The translations under genes were made by a program, and so were the position numbers. This document shows, in pieces, positions 24,793 through 32,856 of a stretch of 64,000 nucleotides of DNA (positions are counted from its first letter, which is position 1; every line of letters begins with the position of its first letter). The stretch comes from Sphaerisporangium corydalis (GTDB taxonomy: Bacteria > Actinomycetota > Actinomycetes > Streptosporangiales > Streptosporangiaceae). The DNA is taken from contig NZ_JANZYP010000016.1 in assembly GCF_025506355.1 (NCBI RefSeq), positions 62,001 to 126,000 of the forward strand, written 5' to 3'. The notes below the pieces were generated by a model that saw only the letters and a list, made by a program, of their open reading frames with translations, had not been told where the DNA came from and ran no database searches.

Positions 24793-24798
24793 CACCCG

Positions 24799-25103
24799 GG
24801 GGTTGAGGAACATCGGAACGAAAAGTGGCGCTAAGCCCCATCGACCCAGGTCAGCCCACTGCGGCGGGCCGCCTGCTCCTGGCCGTCACGGGCAGGGGCT
24901 TCGGACTTGAACGTCACGGGATTAGTCCGGCATCTCGCGCCATGGTAACGACCGGAGGCCTGTTCTCGCAGGTCACGGTGCTCGCTAAGGACCTTTGCAT
25001 CACCCCGTCCAGCGGGGAGTCCAGCACATCGGAACGGCCAGTCACGTTAAGAACCATGATCACGTGCCCTTAGCGCCGCTTTTCGTTCCGTCCGGCCGAA
25101 CCC
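24799..25103. mobile_element. Miniature element bounded by Tn3-type inverted repeats (TIME-like)
   Basis: The left end (24799-24836) reads GGGGTTGAGGAACATCGG, then AACGAAAAGTGGCGCTAAG; the right end, inverted (25069-25103), gives CGGAACGAAAAGCGGCGCTAAG. The core GGAACGAAAA is shared with the inverted repeat of Tn3 itself (GGAACGAAAACTCACGTTAAG). The roughly 230 bp inside carry no transposase or resolvase, so this would be a non-autonomous Tn3-derived miniature element. I could not find a convincing 5-bp target duplication. A second type of end (25014-25051) lies inside. Confidence 0.65.
25014..25051 (+). repeat. 38-bp Tn3-type end of the GGAACGGCCAG class
   Basis: GGGGAGTCCAGCACATC followed by GGAACGGCCAGTCACGTTAAG, exactly 38 bp. 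It faces the GGAACGAAAAG-class right end at 25069 across 17 bp (AACCATGATCACGTGCC), giving another tail-to-tail pair of ends, here of mixed class. It may be an insertion into the miniature element. Confidence 0.6.
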
Positions 25104-25104
25104 A

Positions 25105-25416
25105 CTAACGCCGTTTTCCGGTCGGTTGCAGCTCAAGCCCCGCGACGCAGGCGAACTGATCGGCGACGAACGCGGCGGCGGCGCTGCCTTGCTGCTCATT
25201 CAACCGCTGGGCGCCGGTCACGATGCTTTCGACGAGGGCCAGGACCTCCTCGGAGACGGGCCCGGCGTCGCGGGCCACCGCGGCCAAGGTGGGGGTCGGA
25301 GCGTCCATCCATTGCCAGGCGTGCGCGGTCAGGGCCGCACCGGACAGGGCGATGAACGTGCGTCGTGTCAGCATGCCGTGCGACCACTCCTGCAGCAGGT
25401 TCAGGGACTTGAGTCT
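25105..25416 (-). pseudogene. XRE-type regulator fragment (C-terminal/middle part)
   Basis: An open frame of 103 codons reads RLKSLNLLQEWSHGMLTRRT, FIALSGAALTAHAWQWMDAP and EEVLALVESIVTGAQRLNEQ, ending PTGKRR. The LLQEWSHGMLTRRxFIALSGAAL block is typical of the region after the helix-turn-helix in large actinomycete XRE regulators. The DNA-binding half is absent: the frame is blocked by TGA and TAG just upstream, and the C-terminal repeats end early beside the transposon end at 25103. An ATG at 25374 could express a 89-residue peptide, but a remnant is more likely. Confidence 0.55.
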
Positions 25417-25436
25417 CTATCAGGCGTAGGCCTTCG

Positions 25437-25616
25437 TCAGGCATCGTCGTCGAGTTCGCGACGCAGCTGCTCGCGTTCGTCGTCGGTGATGCCGGTCAAC
25501 CACTCCCAGCGGGTCACCCGGCGCAGCTTCCCGCGGGCCAGGTCGTGGGCCAGCACGATCCGGGGGTCTTCTCCCGAACGTGACCCCAGCCCCAAAGTAG
25601 CTCCGGGGTAGATCAC
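25437..25616 (-). CDS. Short hypothetical ORF
   Basis: A 59-codon frame with a GTG start: after an N-terminal VIYPGATLGLGS it reads DPRIVLAHDLARGKLRRVTR and WEWLTGITDDEREQLRRELD, ending DDDA. The composition is protein-like and the charged C-terminal helix is convincing. I do not recognise it; it could be the tail of a gene whose start was lost, perhaps from the same XRE gene region. The remaining stretch to 25779 holds nothing I can name. Confidence 0.35.
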   Translation of the reverse strand: MIYPGATLGLGSRSGEDPRIVLAHDLARGKLRRVTRWEWLTGITDDEREQLRRELDDDA

Positions 25617-25779
25617 GGTTGCGGTTCGTGATCGTCACGAGTCGGGCATACCGTCCGGTAGCCCCGCTATGGGGCTCACGCGGGTGTTCGTCGTCCTTGG
25701 CCGAATGGGCCCGCGGCCACCTCGCAGACGTTCGCTGACCGCTGCCCGCAGCTCTATCCAGTGCGGGCGCTCGGACGGT

Positions 25780-27201
25780 TCACCGTTCGGGTGGCAGGGC
25801 TCGGCACAGTGCGTCCAGCGCCGCGCCGTAGGCGTGCTCCGGCGGTGTGGCGTAGCCGACGACCAGTCCGTCGGCGGTGGGCATGGTGGCCGCCGGGTGA
25901 CGGAAGGCGGACAGGCCGTCGAGGGCGATTCCCTGCCAGGCGGCGGCCTTGACGACGGTCTGCTCGGTGCCGCCGGGAAGGCGCAGGACCGCGTGCAGAC
26001 CGGCCGCGATGCCGGTGAGGGTGATGTGCGGGGCGCGTTCGGCGAGCGTGGTGACGAGCTGGTCGCGGCGCCGGCGGTAACGTTGCCGCATCCGGCGGAT
26101 GTGGCGGTCGTAGGAGCCGGTGTCGATGAGGTCGGCGAGGGTGAGCTGGTCCAGCACCCCTGCCCAGGCCTCCCGTTCGCCCTTGGCTCTCAGGACCTCG
26201 TCCACGAGGTGGCCGGGCAGGACCATCCAGCCCAGGCGCACGGCGGGTGACAGGCTCTTGCTGACCGAGCCGATGTAGAGGACGCGGTCGGGGTCCAGTC
26301 CCTGCACCGCGCCCACTGGCTGGCGGTCGTAACGGAACTCCCCGTCGTAGTCGTCCTCAAGGATCAGGCCGTTGCCGGTGCGGGCCCAGTCGATGACGGA
26401 CGCACGCCGTTCCGGGCGCAGCGGCCCGCCGCTCGGGAACTGGTGCGCGGGGGTGAGCAGCACGGTACTGACGCCCCTGGCCGTGGGCAGTTCCGCTGTG
26501 CGGGCACCGTGTTCGTCGACGGTCAGCGGGTGCGTGCGGACCGAGGCCGCGGTGAGGATGGACCGGTGGAAGGCCAGGCCATAGGACTCCACGGCCAACG
26601 GGCCACGCAACACCCGGCCACCGAACAGCAGCCGCAGGGCGTGAGCGAAGCCCGAGCAGACGACGATGTGGTCGGGGTCGGTGCGCACCCCGCGCACCCG
26701 CGCCAGATAGTCGGCCAGGGCGCGGCGCAGTTCGGGCCGGCCCCGTGGATCGCCGGGCCCGAATGCCTCGTTCGGAGCGGTGTTCAGCGCGCGGCGGGCG
26801 GAGGCGAGCCAGGTGGCGCGGGGAAAGGACGCAGCGTCCGGCTGGCCCTGGCGCAGGTTGTGCTCGGGGTCGGACGGGCCCGCCGGAGCCTTCGCCGGTA
26901 CGCGTACGGGCCTTTGCGTCCGGGGACGCTGGGCGACCCGGGTCGCGGAACCCTGGCGGGCGGTCAGCCAGCCCTCGGCGACCAGTTCGGCGTAGGCGTC
27001 GGCGACGGTGTTGCGGGCCAGTCCCAGATCGGCGGCCAGCGAGCGGTAGGGCGGCAATCGGGTGCCGGGTGCCAGCCTCCCGGCCCGGACCGCCTCGCGT
27101 AGCGCGCGGGTGAGGACGGTGCGGCGACTTCCCGGGCCCGAAAGCTCCAGGTGCAGGTCGGCACCGATCCGCTCCGCCGAATTGACCCAGGATTCTGCCA
27201 T
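25780..27201 (-). CDS. MocR-type regulator (GntR winged helix fused to aminotransferase domain)
   Basis: A 473-residue MocR/PdxR-type protein. The GntR helix-turn-helix is RLAPGTRLPPYRSLAADLGLARNTVADAYAELVAEGWLTARQGSATRV (about 42-89). After a Pro/Arg linker comes a fold-type I PLP domain with ILEDDYDGEFRY, the PLP lysine in YIGSVSKSLSPAVRLGWM (about 315) and a C-terminal HAVLRLPGG segment. Such regulators use PLP as ligand, and some sense GABA or other amines. It is divergent from the AhpD-like gene with only 41 bp between starts; a TATAGG -10-like element precedes its ATG. The AhpD, MFS and oxidase genes are the likely regulon. Confidence 0.9.
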   Translation of the reverse strand: MAESWVNSAERIGADLHLELSGPGSRRTVLTRALREAVRAGRLAPGTRLPPYRSLAADLGLARNTVADAYAELVAEGWLTARQGSATRVAQRPRTQRPVRVPAKAPAGPSDPEHNLRQGQPDAASFPRATWLASARRALNTAPNEAFGPGDPRGRPELRRALADYLARVRGVRTDPDHIVVCSGFAHALRLLFGGRVLRGPLAVESYGLAFHRSILTAASVRTHPLTVDEHGARTAELPTARGVSTVLLTPAHQFPSGGPLRPERRASVIDWARTGNGLILEDDYDGEFRYDRQPVGAVQGLDPDRVLYIGSVSKSLSPAVRLGWMVLPGHLVDEVLRAKGEREAWAGVLDQLTLADLIDTGSYDRHIRRMRQRYRRRRDQLVTTLAERAPHITLTGIAAGLHAVLRLPGGTEQTVVKAAAWQGIALDGLSAFRHPAATMPTADGLVVGYATPPEHAYGAALDALCRALPPER

Positions 27202-27242
27202 GGGATTGCACCCTATACCCGGTCGATCACGGCCATAGATTC

Positions 27243-27713
27243 ATGGTCATGACGAACGACAACGCATCTCGGGTCAACTTCGCCAAGTCGGCTCCGAAGG
27301 TCTTCAAGGCTTTGATCGGCTTCGACGCCGCCGCCCGTGAGGGCCTGGACCCGGCCCTGGTGGAGCTGGTGCAGATCCGCTCCTCACAGCTCAACAAGTG
27401 CGCCTACTGTCTGCACATGCACACCACCGACGCCCGCAAGGCGGGCGAGAGCGAGGAGCGGCTGCACATGGTCGCCGTCTGGCAGGACGCCGCGCGTTTC
27501 TTCACCGACAAGGAGCAGGCGGCGCTGGCCCTGACCGAGGCCGTGACCCTCATCTCCCAGGACGGCGTGCCGGAGGAGGTCTACCGGCGGGCGACCTGGC
27601 ACTTCGACGAGCAGGAACTGGCCCGTCTGCTGGCCCTGATCTTCACCATCAACACCTGGAACCGGATCGCCATCAGCACCGCCAAGGTGCCCGGCACCGA
27701 CGAGCGGGCCTGA
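27243..27713 (+). CDS. Carboxymuconolactone decarboxylase / AhpD-like alkylhydroperoxidase
   Basis: A 156-residue CMD-family protein. The redox motif Cys53-x2-Cys56-x3-His60 (KCAYCLHMHTTDARKAGE) is intact, with the conserved Glu upstream in ALVELVQIR and the DKEQAALALTEAVT helix downstream. These proteins reduce peroxides through the CxxC pair or act as general disulfide enzymes. The start may be the ATG at 27243 or at 27249; no ribosome site separates them. It is the first of a plus-strand run of AhpD-like, MFS and FAD-oxidase genes opposite a MocR regulator, a layout typical of stress or xenobiotic response loci. Confidence 0.85.
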   Translation: MVMTNDNASRVNFAKSAPKVFKALIGFDAAAREGLDPALVELVQIRSSQLNKCAYCLHMHTTDARKAGESEERLHMVAVWQDAARFFTDKEQAALALTEAVTLISQDGVPEEVYRRATWHFDEQELARLLALIFTINTWNRIAISTAKVPGTDERA

Positions 27714-27759
27714 CCGCACCACCCCCGGCTTCACAGGGCTTTACGGAGGTATTTCTCGC

Positions 27760-29235
27760 ATGTCTGACACCCAGGTAACGAAAGTTCGGTTCCGGCGTCC
27801 GGGGCTGACCCTGGCGCTGCTGGCGTTCGCCCAGCTGATCATCTCCATCGATTACAACATCGTGTACGTGGCACTGCCGGAGATCGGCGACGGCCTGGGA
27901 TTCTCAGCGCAGACCCTGCAATGGGTGATCAGCGCGTACGCGGTCGCCTTCGGTGGATTCCTGCTGCTGGGTGGGCGGGCCTGTGACCTGTTCGGGCCTC
28001 GCCGGCTGTTCGTCCTCGGTCTGACGTTGTACGCGGTGTCGTCGCTGGCGGGGGGACTGGCCACCTCGCCCGGGCCGCTGGTGGCCGCGCGGGTGGTGCA
28101 GGGTCTGGGCGGGGCGCTGTTGTTCCCCGCCACCCTCACACTGGTCAGCTCCGGCTTCGCTGAGGGCCGTGAGCGCAACCGGGCGTTCGCAGTGTGGGGC
28201 ACCGCCGGAGGAAGCGGCATGATCTTGGGTTCACTGCTGGGCGGAGTGCTCACCCAGGCGTTCGGCTGGCCGGCGGTGTTCTACGTCAACGTGCCGCTGG
28301 CCACGGTCGCGGCGCTGCTGGCCTTCCCGCTGATCACGCCCGGCGTCGCGGCCGGTTCGGTCCGGGCGCCCGGCCGTCGGTTCGATCTGGCGGGCGCACT
28401 GACCGCCACCGCCGGCATCACCCTGGTGGTGTTCACCCTCGTGCAAGGGCCCGAGTCGGGCTGGTCCGCCCCGGGCATTGTCGTCGCCGCGGTGGCCGGG
28501 GTGATCCTGCTGGCCGCGTTCGTCGCGATCGAGCGGCGCAGCGACGATCCCCTGCTGCCGTTGCGGCTGCTGCGCGGTCGTGACCTGGGCACCGGGGTGC
28601 TCGTCACCTTCTTCTACATGGGGACCTTCGGTACCCTGCTGTACTTCCTGACCGTCTACTTCCAGGTGGTGCACGGCTACGGCGCGCTGCAGACCGGCCT
28701 GGCATTCCTGATCCCGATGGCCGCCATCGTCGCCGGGTCGCAGAGCGCCGGGCGACTGTCGACCGCACTTGGCGCCCGCACCACCATGATCGCCAGTCTG
28801 GTCGTCGGCGTGCTGGGCGCGCTGTGGGTCGGCGCGACCCTGGCCTCCGGCGCCTCCTACACCGCCCTGATCCCGGGCCTAGTGATCCTTGGCCTGGGCC
28901 AGGGCGCGGGTTACACGCTGATGTTCGGTGCCGCGACCGCCGCGACCGCTCCACACGAGCAGGGCATCGCCTCGGGAGTGGCCTCCACCGCCCAGCAGGT
29001 CGGCGGCGCCGTCGGCCTGGCTGTCCTGGTCGCCGTCGCCAATGCCGGAACCCACGGCCTGACCGGCCAGGCCCTGCGCGCCGCCACCACTGACGGCCTG
29101 CGCACCGCCGTCTTCGTCGCCGCCGCCGGTATCGCCGTCACCGCCCTGATCGCTCTCGGCTTCACCCCCGCCCGCCGGGCCACCGCCGGCACCTTCCCCG
29201 GCAATGCCGCCGACGCGAGCTCGATCGTGGCCTGA
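27760..29235 (+). CDS. MFS drug-efflux transporter, DHA2 (14-TM) family
   Basis: A 491-residue proton-coupled exporter. It has 14 predicted membrane segments, with LTLALLAFAQLIISIDYNIVYVALPEIG as TM1 carrying the DHA2 Asp, and RACDLFGPRRLFVLGLTLYA as loop motif A. ARVVQGLGGALLFPATLTLV gives motif B with Arg, and GSLLGGVLTQAFGWPAVFYVNVP gives motif C. These place it in the EmrB/QacA group, expected to extrude hydrophobic drugs. It follows the AhpD-like gene by 46 bp with a GGAGGT site, and the FAD oxidase follows by 52 bp, so an operon controlled by the MocR protein is likely. Confidence 0.9.
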   Translation: MSDTQVTKVRFRRPGLTLALLAFAQLIISIDYNIVYVALPEIGDGLGFSAQTLQWVISAYAVAFGGFLLLGGRACDLFGPRRLFVLGLTLYAVSSLAGGLATSPGPLVAARVVQGLGGALLFPATLTLVSSGFAEGRERNRAFAVWGTAGGSGMILGSLLGGVLTQAFGWPAVFYVNVPLATVAALLAFPLITPGVAAGSVRAPGRRFDLAGALTATAGITLVVFTLVQGPESGWSAPGIVVAAVAGVILLAAFVAIERRSDDPLLPLRLLRGRDLGTGVLVTFFYMGTFGTLLYFLTVYFQVVHGYGALQTGLAFLIPMAAIVAGSQSAGRLSTALGARTTMIASLVVGVLGALWVGATLASGASYTALIPGLVILGLGQGAGYTLMFGAATAATAPHEQGIASGVASTAQQVGGAVGLAVLVAVANAGTHGLTGQALRAATTDGLRTAVFVAAAGIAVTALIALGFTPARRATAGTFPGNAADASSIVA

Positions 29236-29287
29236 TTCCCTCCGCGGCCCCACTGGCCTCGTCTCCGACACACGAAAGAAGAAGATC

Positions 29288-30598
29288 ATGAGCAACCTCA
29301 ACGACCTGCGGTCCATCATCCGGGGCCGCGTGCTGCTGGCCGGCGACGACGGCTTCGAGCGGGTCCGTCGGCCGTGGAACCTGGCCGTCGAGCAGCCGGT
29401 GGGCGCGGTGGTCGAGGCCGCCGACGCCGACGACGTGGTGGCCCTGGTCCAATACGCTCGCGACGCCGGGCTGACGATATCGGCCCAGCCCAGCGGCCAC
29501 GGCGCCACCGGCGACGTGGCCGGGGTGATCCTGCTGCGCACCGGGCGGCTGAACCAGATGCGGGTGAACCCGGACACGCGCACCGCCCGCGTCGGCGCGG
29601 GCGTGAGGTGGGGGCAGGTGCAGGCCGTCGCCGGGCCGTACGGCCTGACCGGGCTGCCGGGCAGTTCCCCGGTGGTCAGCGTGGCCGGCTACACCCTCGG
29701 TGGCGGCCTCAGCTGGTTCGGCCGCAAGCACGGATGGGCCGCCGACAGCGTCACCGCCTTCGAGGTCGTAGATGCCGACGGCGTCCGGGCCCGGGTCACC
29801 GCCGACTCCGACGCCGAGCTGTTCTGGGCGCTGCGGGGTGGCGGCGGCGACTTCGCGCTCGTCACCGCGATTGAGTTTGACCTGCACCCGGCGCCCCGCC
29901 TTTACGGAGGGCGCGTGCTGTGGCCCGCCGAGCGGGCGCCGGAGGTGCTGGAGGTGTTCCGGGAGATCACCGCCACCGCACCCGAGGAGCTCACCGCCTG
30001 GTACGACCTGCTGCAGTTCCCCGGATCACCGCCACTGGTCGCCGTGGACGTCACCTACCTGGGCGATGAGGCCGAGGGGCGGGCGCTCCTGCGTCCCCTG
30101 GACCGGATCACCGCTCTGATCTCCGACAGCCGCGCCCCCCTGCCGGTGGCCGAACTGGGCGCCATCACCGCCGAGCCGACCGACCCCGGGCCTGGCCTGT
30201 CCCACGGTGAACTGCTGACCGATCTGGATGACATCGCCACCAAAGCCCTGCTGTCGGCACCCATCGACCCGCTGCTCAGCGTGCAGATCCGGCACCTGGG
30301 CGGCGCGCTGGCCCAGCCCTCCGACAGCCCCGCGGGAGCTCTCACCGAGCCCTACTCCCTTTACCTGTTCGGCGTGCCGTCCACACCACACGCCGCGACC
30401 GCGATCCGCACCAGGCGGCAGGAGATCACCCAGGCCCTCGCTCCCTACCTCGGCGGGCGCAAGCCCTACACCTACCTGGCCCCCGGAGAAACAGCCGCGA
30501 CCGCCTTCACCCCCGGCACATTGGCCCGGCTCCGGGAGATCAAGCAGCGGCGCGACCCCCGGGGAGTGTTCCGCAGCAACTTCCCGGTGCTCACCTGA
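29288..30598 (+). CDS. FAD-linked oxidase (berberine-bridge-enzyme-like, VAO/PCMH fold)
   Basis: A 436-residue flavoprotein. The PCMH FAD-binding domain includes the probable covalent-flavin His in QPSGHGATGDV (about 69), SSPVVSVAGYTLGGGLSWFGRKHGWAADSV (about 125-154), ELFWALRGGGGDFALVT and the C-terminal BBE motif RRDPRGVFRSNFPV. The second flavin linkage by Cys seen in some plant enzymes is not present. It would oxidise an alcohol or amine with O2 and make H2O2, which fits with the nearby AhpD-like peroxidase. The ATG is chosen at MSNLNDLRS; an upstream in-frame ATG overlaps the transporter gene. Confidence 0.85.
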   Translation: MSNLNDLRSIIRGRVLLAGDDGFERVRRPWNLAVEQPVGAVVEAADADDVVALVQYARDAGLTISAQPSGHGATGDVAGVILLRTGRLNQMRVNPDTRTARVGAGVRWGQVQAVAGPYGLTGLPGSSPVVSVAGYTLGGGLSWFGRKHGWAADSVTAFEVVDADGVRARVTADSDAELFWALRGGGGDFALVTAIEFDLHPAPRLYGGRVLWPAERAPEVLEVFREITATAPEELTAWYDLLQFPGSPPLVAVDVTYLGDEAEGRALLRPLDRITALISDSRAPLPVAELGAITAEPTDPGPGLSHGELLTDLDDIATKALLSAPIDPLLSVQIRHLGGALAQPSDSPAGALTEPYSLYLFGVPSTPHAATAIRTRRQEITQALAPYLGGRKPYTYLAPGETAATAFTPGTLARLREIKQRRDPRGVFRSNFPVLT

Positions 30599-30722
30599 TC
30601 ACACGGGTCAGGGGTATTGCGGGATCGACCCATCGACCCCATCGCAGCTCCTCGATACAAGCCGCTGACCTGTGTCTTCTCTCGCAGTCGCGGCCGGTGA
30701 CACCTTTCTTGACGGCACCCCA

Positions 30723-30845
30723 ACGTGGCCAGAACCAGCGCGCCGGGCCGGATCACCGTGACCGCCATCAGGTACTCGCGCGCCAGGTTGAACAACAGCG
30801 TCGGCGAGTCGTGCTCCATCGCCCGGTCCAGCAGGGGTGTCACTG
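30723..30845 (-). pseudogene. Tn3-family transposase fragment (post-DUF4158 region)
   Basis: About 41 codons reading TPLLDRAMEHDSPTLLFNLA and REYLMAVTVIRPGALVLATL, the segment that normally follows DUF4158 in Tn3-family transposases. It has no continuation on either side. It is the leftmost piece of the second debris field; the DNA from 30599 to 30722 holds nothing else recognisable. Confidence 0.6.
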
Positions 30846-30926
30846 GGGCGACCCCGCGTAATCAACACTCGCCTATTTGGCTGTGGTTGAGACCGAGGTC
30901 GTCACGGGGAGTGGTCGTCGCCGGTG

Positions 30927-31231
30927 TCAGGTGAGGCTCTGGGCGAGGTAGAGGCTGGCGACGGCGATCGCCAGGCCGCCGAGCAGGAGGCGGAGGGCGG
31001 TTTCGGAGAGGTGGGGCTAGAGGCGGGCTCCGAGGTAACCGCCGAGTAGTCCGCCTGCTCCGCAGGCGATGCCGAGGGTCCAGTCGGGGGCGATGTCGCC
31101 GCCGGTGGTCAGGGAGAGCAAGCCGTAGGTGAGCGCTCCGGCGATCGAGGCCAGCGCGGCGGGCGCGACCGTGGCCATCGGCATCCCACGGCTGATGAGG
31201 ATCGGGCCGAGGATCGAGCCGCCGCCGATGC
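30927..31231 (-). pseudogene. TauE/SafE permease fragment with in-frame stop
   Basis: The C-terminal third of a TauE/SafE-type sulfite or anion exporter: GIGGGSILGPILISRGMPMA, APAALASIAGALTYGLLSLT and LGIACGAGGLLGGYLGARL. A TAG follows (31017-31019, probably a mutated CAG), then PHLSETALRLLLGGLAIAVA to the normal stop. Its 5' end is fused exactly to the transposase fragment at 31232, so a deletion or insertion joined the two. Not functional. Confidence 0.8.
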
Positions 31232-31408
31232 CATGGTCACCAGCTGGAGCGCGAACCCGAGTTTCATGTGCTCGCCGCGCCGCCGCCCGACCAGCGCCCG
31301 GTCCTCGTCATCGAGAAAGAACACCCACTCCAGATCAGCCTGCGCCGGCGGCCCCGCGAACCGCCCGTACGCCGCCGCCTCATCATCAGTCAAGAACTCC
31401 ACAGGCAT
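31232..31408 (-). pseudogene. Tn3-family transposase, N-terminal DUF4158 fragment
   Basis: It starts at ATG 31408 with PVEFLTDDEAAAYGRFAGP, then LEWVFFLDDEDRALVGRRRG and EHMKLGFALQLVT, the canonical beginning of DUF4158 transposases. It breaks off at LVT where the TauE/SafE piece begins. This is the part missing from the transposase at 21915, which resumes only a few tens of residues later in the family order. Confidence 0.85.
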
Positions 31409-31425
31409 ACGCCGCAAAGTAGGGC

Positions 31426-31482
31426 CGACCCACCGGTAACCAACCCCGACCCACCGGTAATCAACCCCGAGCCACCGAACCG
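31426..31482. repeat. Three 21-bp direct repeats upstream of the transposase start
   Basis: Units CGACCCACCGGTAACCAACCC, CGACCCACCGGTAATCAACC and CGAGCCACCG start at 31426, 31447 and 31468, a period of exactly 21 bp (two helical turns). They lie 18-75 bp upstream of the transposase ATG and could be binding sites for a regulator or for the transposase itself. Confidence 0.55.
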
Positions 31483-31503
31483 TTACAAGATCTGCGTCCC
31501 GCC

Positions 31504-31596
31504 CGGACGCCGTCCGCATCAGAACGGCCAGTCACGATAAGAGGCGCCCGCCGGGCTCCTTAACGTGACTGGCCGTTCGGTTGCTGCTCAAGGGCC
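31504..31596. repeat. Palindromic pair of Tn3-type ends, copy 2
   Basis: A degenerate left end (ending CATC, AGAACGGCCAGTCACGATAAG at 31541) faces a well-kept right end (31559-31596; on the minus strand GGCCCTTGAGCAGCAACCG, then AACGGCCAGTCACGTTAAG) across 17 bp (AGGCGCCCGCCGGGCTC). GCCAGTCACG and CGTGACTGGC can pair as a 10-bp stem. In reverse complement it matches copy 1 at 16445-16536 over about 73 bp, including the GC-rich spacer, so the whole paired structure is one repeat unit. Confidence 0.7.
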
Positions 31597-32640
31597 GTGT
31601 ACTGGCGGTCGACCTCGGCAGACGTCAGATGGCGCAGCAGGCCCTCGATCATCGAGGAGGTGAACTCGCCGGTGAAGGCGGTGGCGTGGTCGACGTTCTT
31701 AATCAGGTCCAGCAGGTCGATCACGCCCCATCGGCGGGCGATCTCCTTCTTCAGCGCCTCTAGGTTCTCCGGCTCGATCTGCTTGCCCAGGGCCGGCGGC
31801 GCTGGACCGGCTGACAAGGGGCTGAAGAAGAACACCACCGGCGTCGTAGCGCTTCAGCAGCGCCAGAGCGTCCATCACCGGCCGGAACACCTCGTTGCCG
31901 CACCCGAACGTCACCGCTTTGAGCAGCTTGGGCAGCCCGCGCCGGTAGTGATGGGAGTAGGAGCCGCGCTGCTTGGTTCGCACCCGGGTGCGTAGCTCTT
32001 TCTCGTTCGCCTTGGCCTCGGCGATGATGTCGGCCTGCCGCACCTGGCACAACGCGGCCAGCAGCGTGATGCGCACCGGCGCCGCCGCCGCCTCGAAATC
32101 GGAGGGATACATCTTCATCGCCCGGGCCGCCAGCCCGCCACGATCTTCTCCGAGACCCCCTCAAACAACGCGGCCGGCAGACCGATCGCCTTCACCCGCT
32201 CCAACTTCACGATCTCCGCCAGCAACGTGTCCAGCTGAAACGATCCTGGATCCTCCTTCAGCTCCTGCAAGAACGCGCGCCAGCCGCCACTGGCCACCGC
32301 AGGCTCAGTCCCCTGCAGGGGCATCCTCTCCGGCGACCGGGACGCCAACCGGGGGAACGTCGGCGACGATCAGCTCTTCCAGCTTTCCGACCGACTCGAA
32401 CGACAGGCGTTCCACAGTCGTGGCGGTGAAGTTCCGCTCGAACATCGCCTCGGCCGCACCCAGCACGCGTTCAATCCGGGTCGTCTTCGGCGGCTCGATC
32501 CGGTCTTCGCCGGCAGCGCGCCAACAACGCGCCGCGCAGCCGATCCCGCGAGATCTCCACCGGACAGATCTTGGTGGCCAGCCAGTCGGCGAGCTTGTCC
32601 TCGTCTCCCACCGTCGGCCCTCCGAGGCGTGATCGCGACG
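31597..32640 (-). pseudogene. Tn3-family transposase, middle region, several frameshifts
   Basis: Read right to left: VGDEDKLADWLATKICPVEI, then IERVLGAAEAMFERNFTATT and GKLEELIVADVP. Next come LQELKEDPGSFQLDTLLAEI and KAIGLPAALFEGVSEKIVAG, followed by KQRGSYSHHYRRGLPKLLKA and ALKKEIARRWGVIDLLDLIK, ending EVDRQYTALEQ at the Tn3-type end. Frame changes occur near 32540, 32340, 32115 and 31835. It has neither the N-terminal nor the catalytic C-terminal part. It belongs to the same DUF4158 transposase type as the other fragments. Confidence 0.85.
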
Positions 32641-32856
32641 TAGCGTACCTGAGATAAAACACTCAGTTACATATGTCCGCCCCAAGTTGGCCATCCATCC
32701 CACGAACGACCCGAACAATGATCACGCAGAGCTACATCACCCCTGGTGACGGCGACCCGAGCGCCGGGCCTGGTTGTCCTCCTCACGCTGTCGGCTCGAG
32801 CTGGTTGGTGGTGATTGACGGGAGTTCAGGTGGCGTCGATCGAGAAATGGCCCTTT

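Noticed and set aside
16445-25103. One large intact transposon between the outermost Tn3-type ends
   Set aside because: The ends are of different classes, no target duplication was found, and the contents are fragments of several elements plus unrelated genes, so a mosaic fits better.
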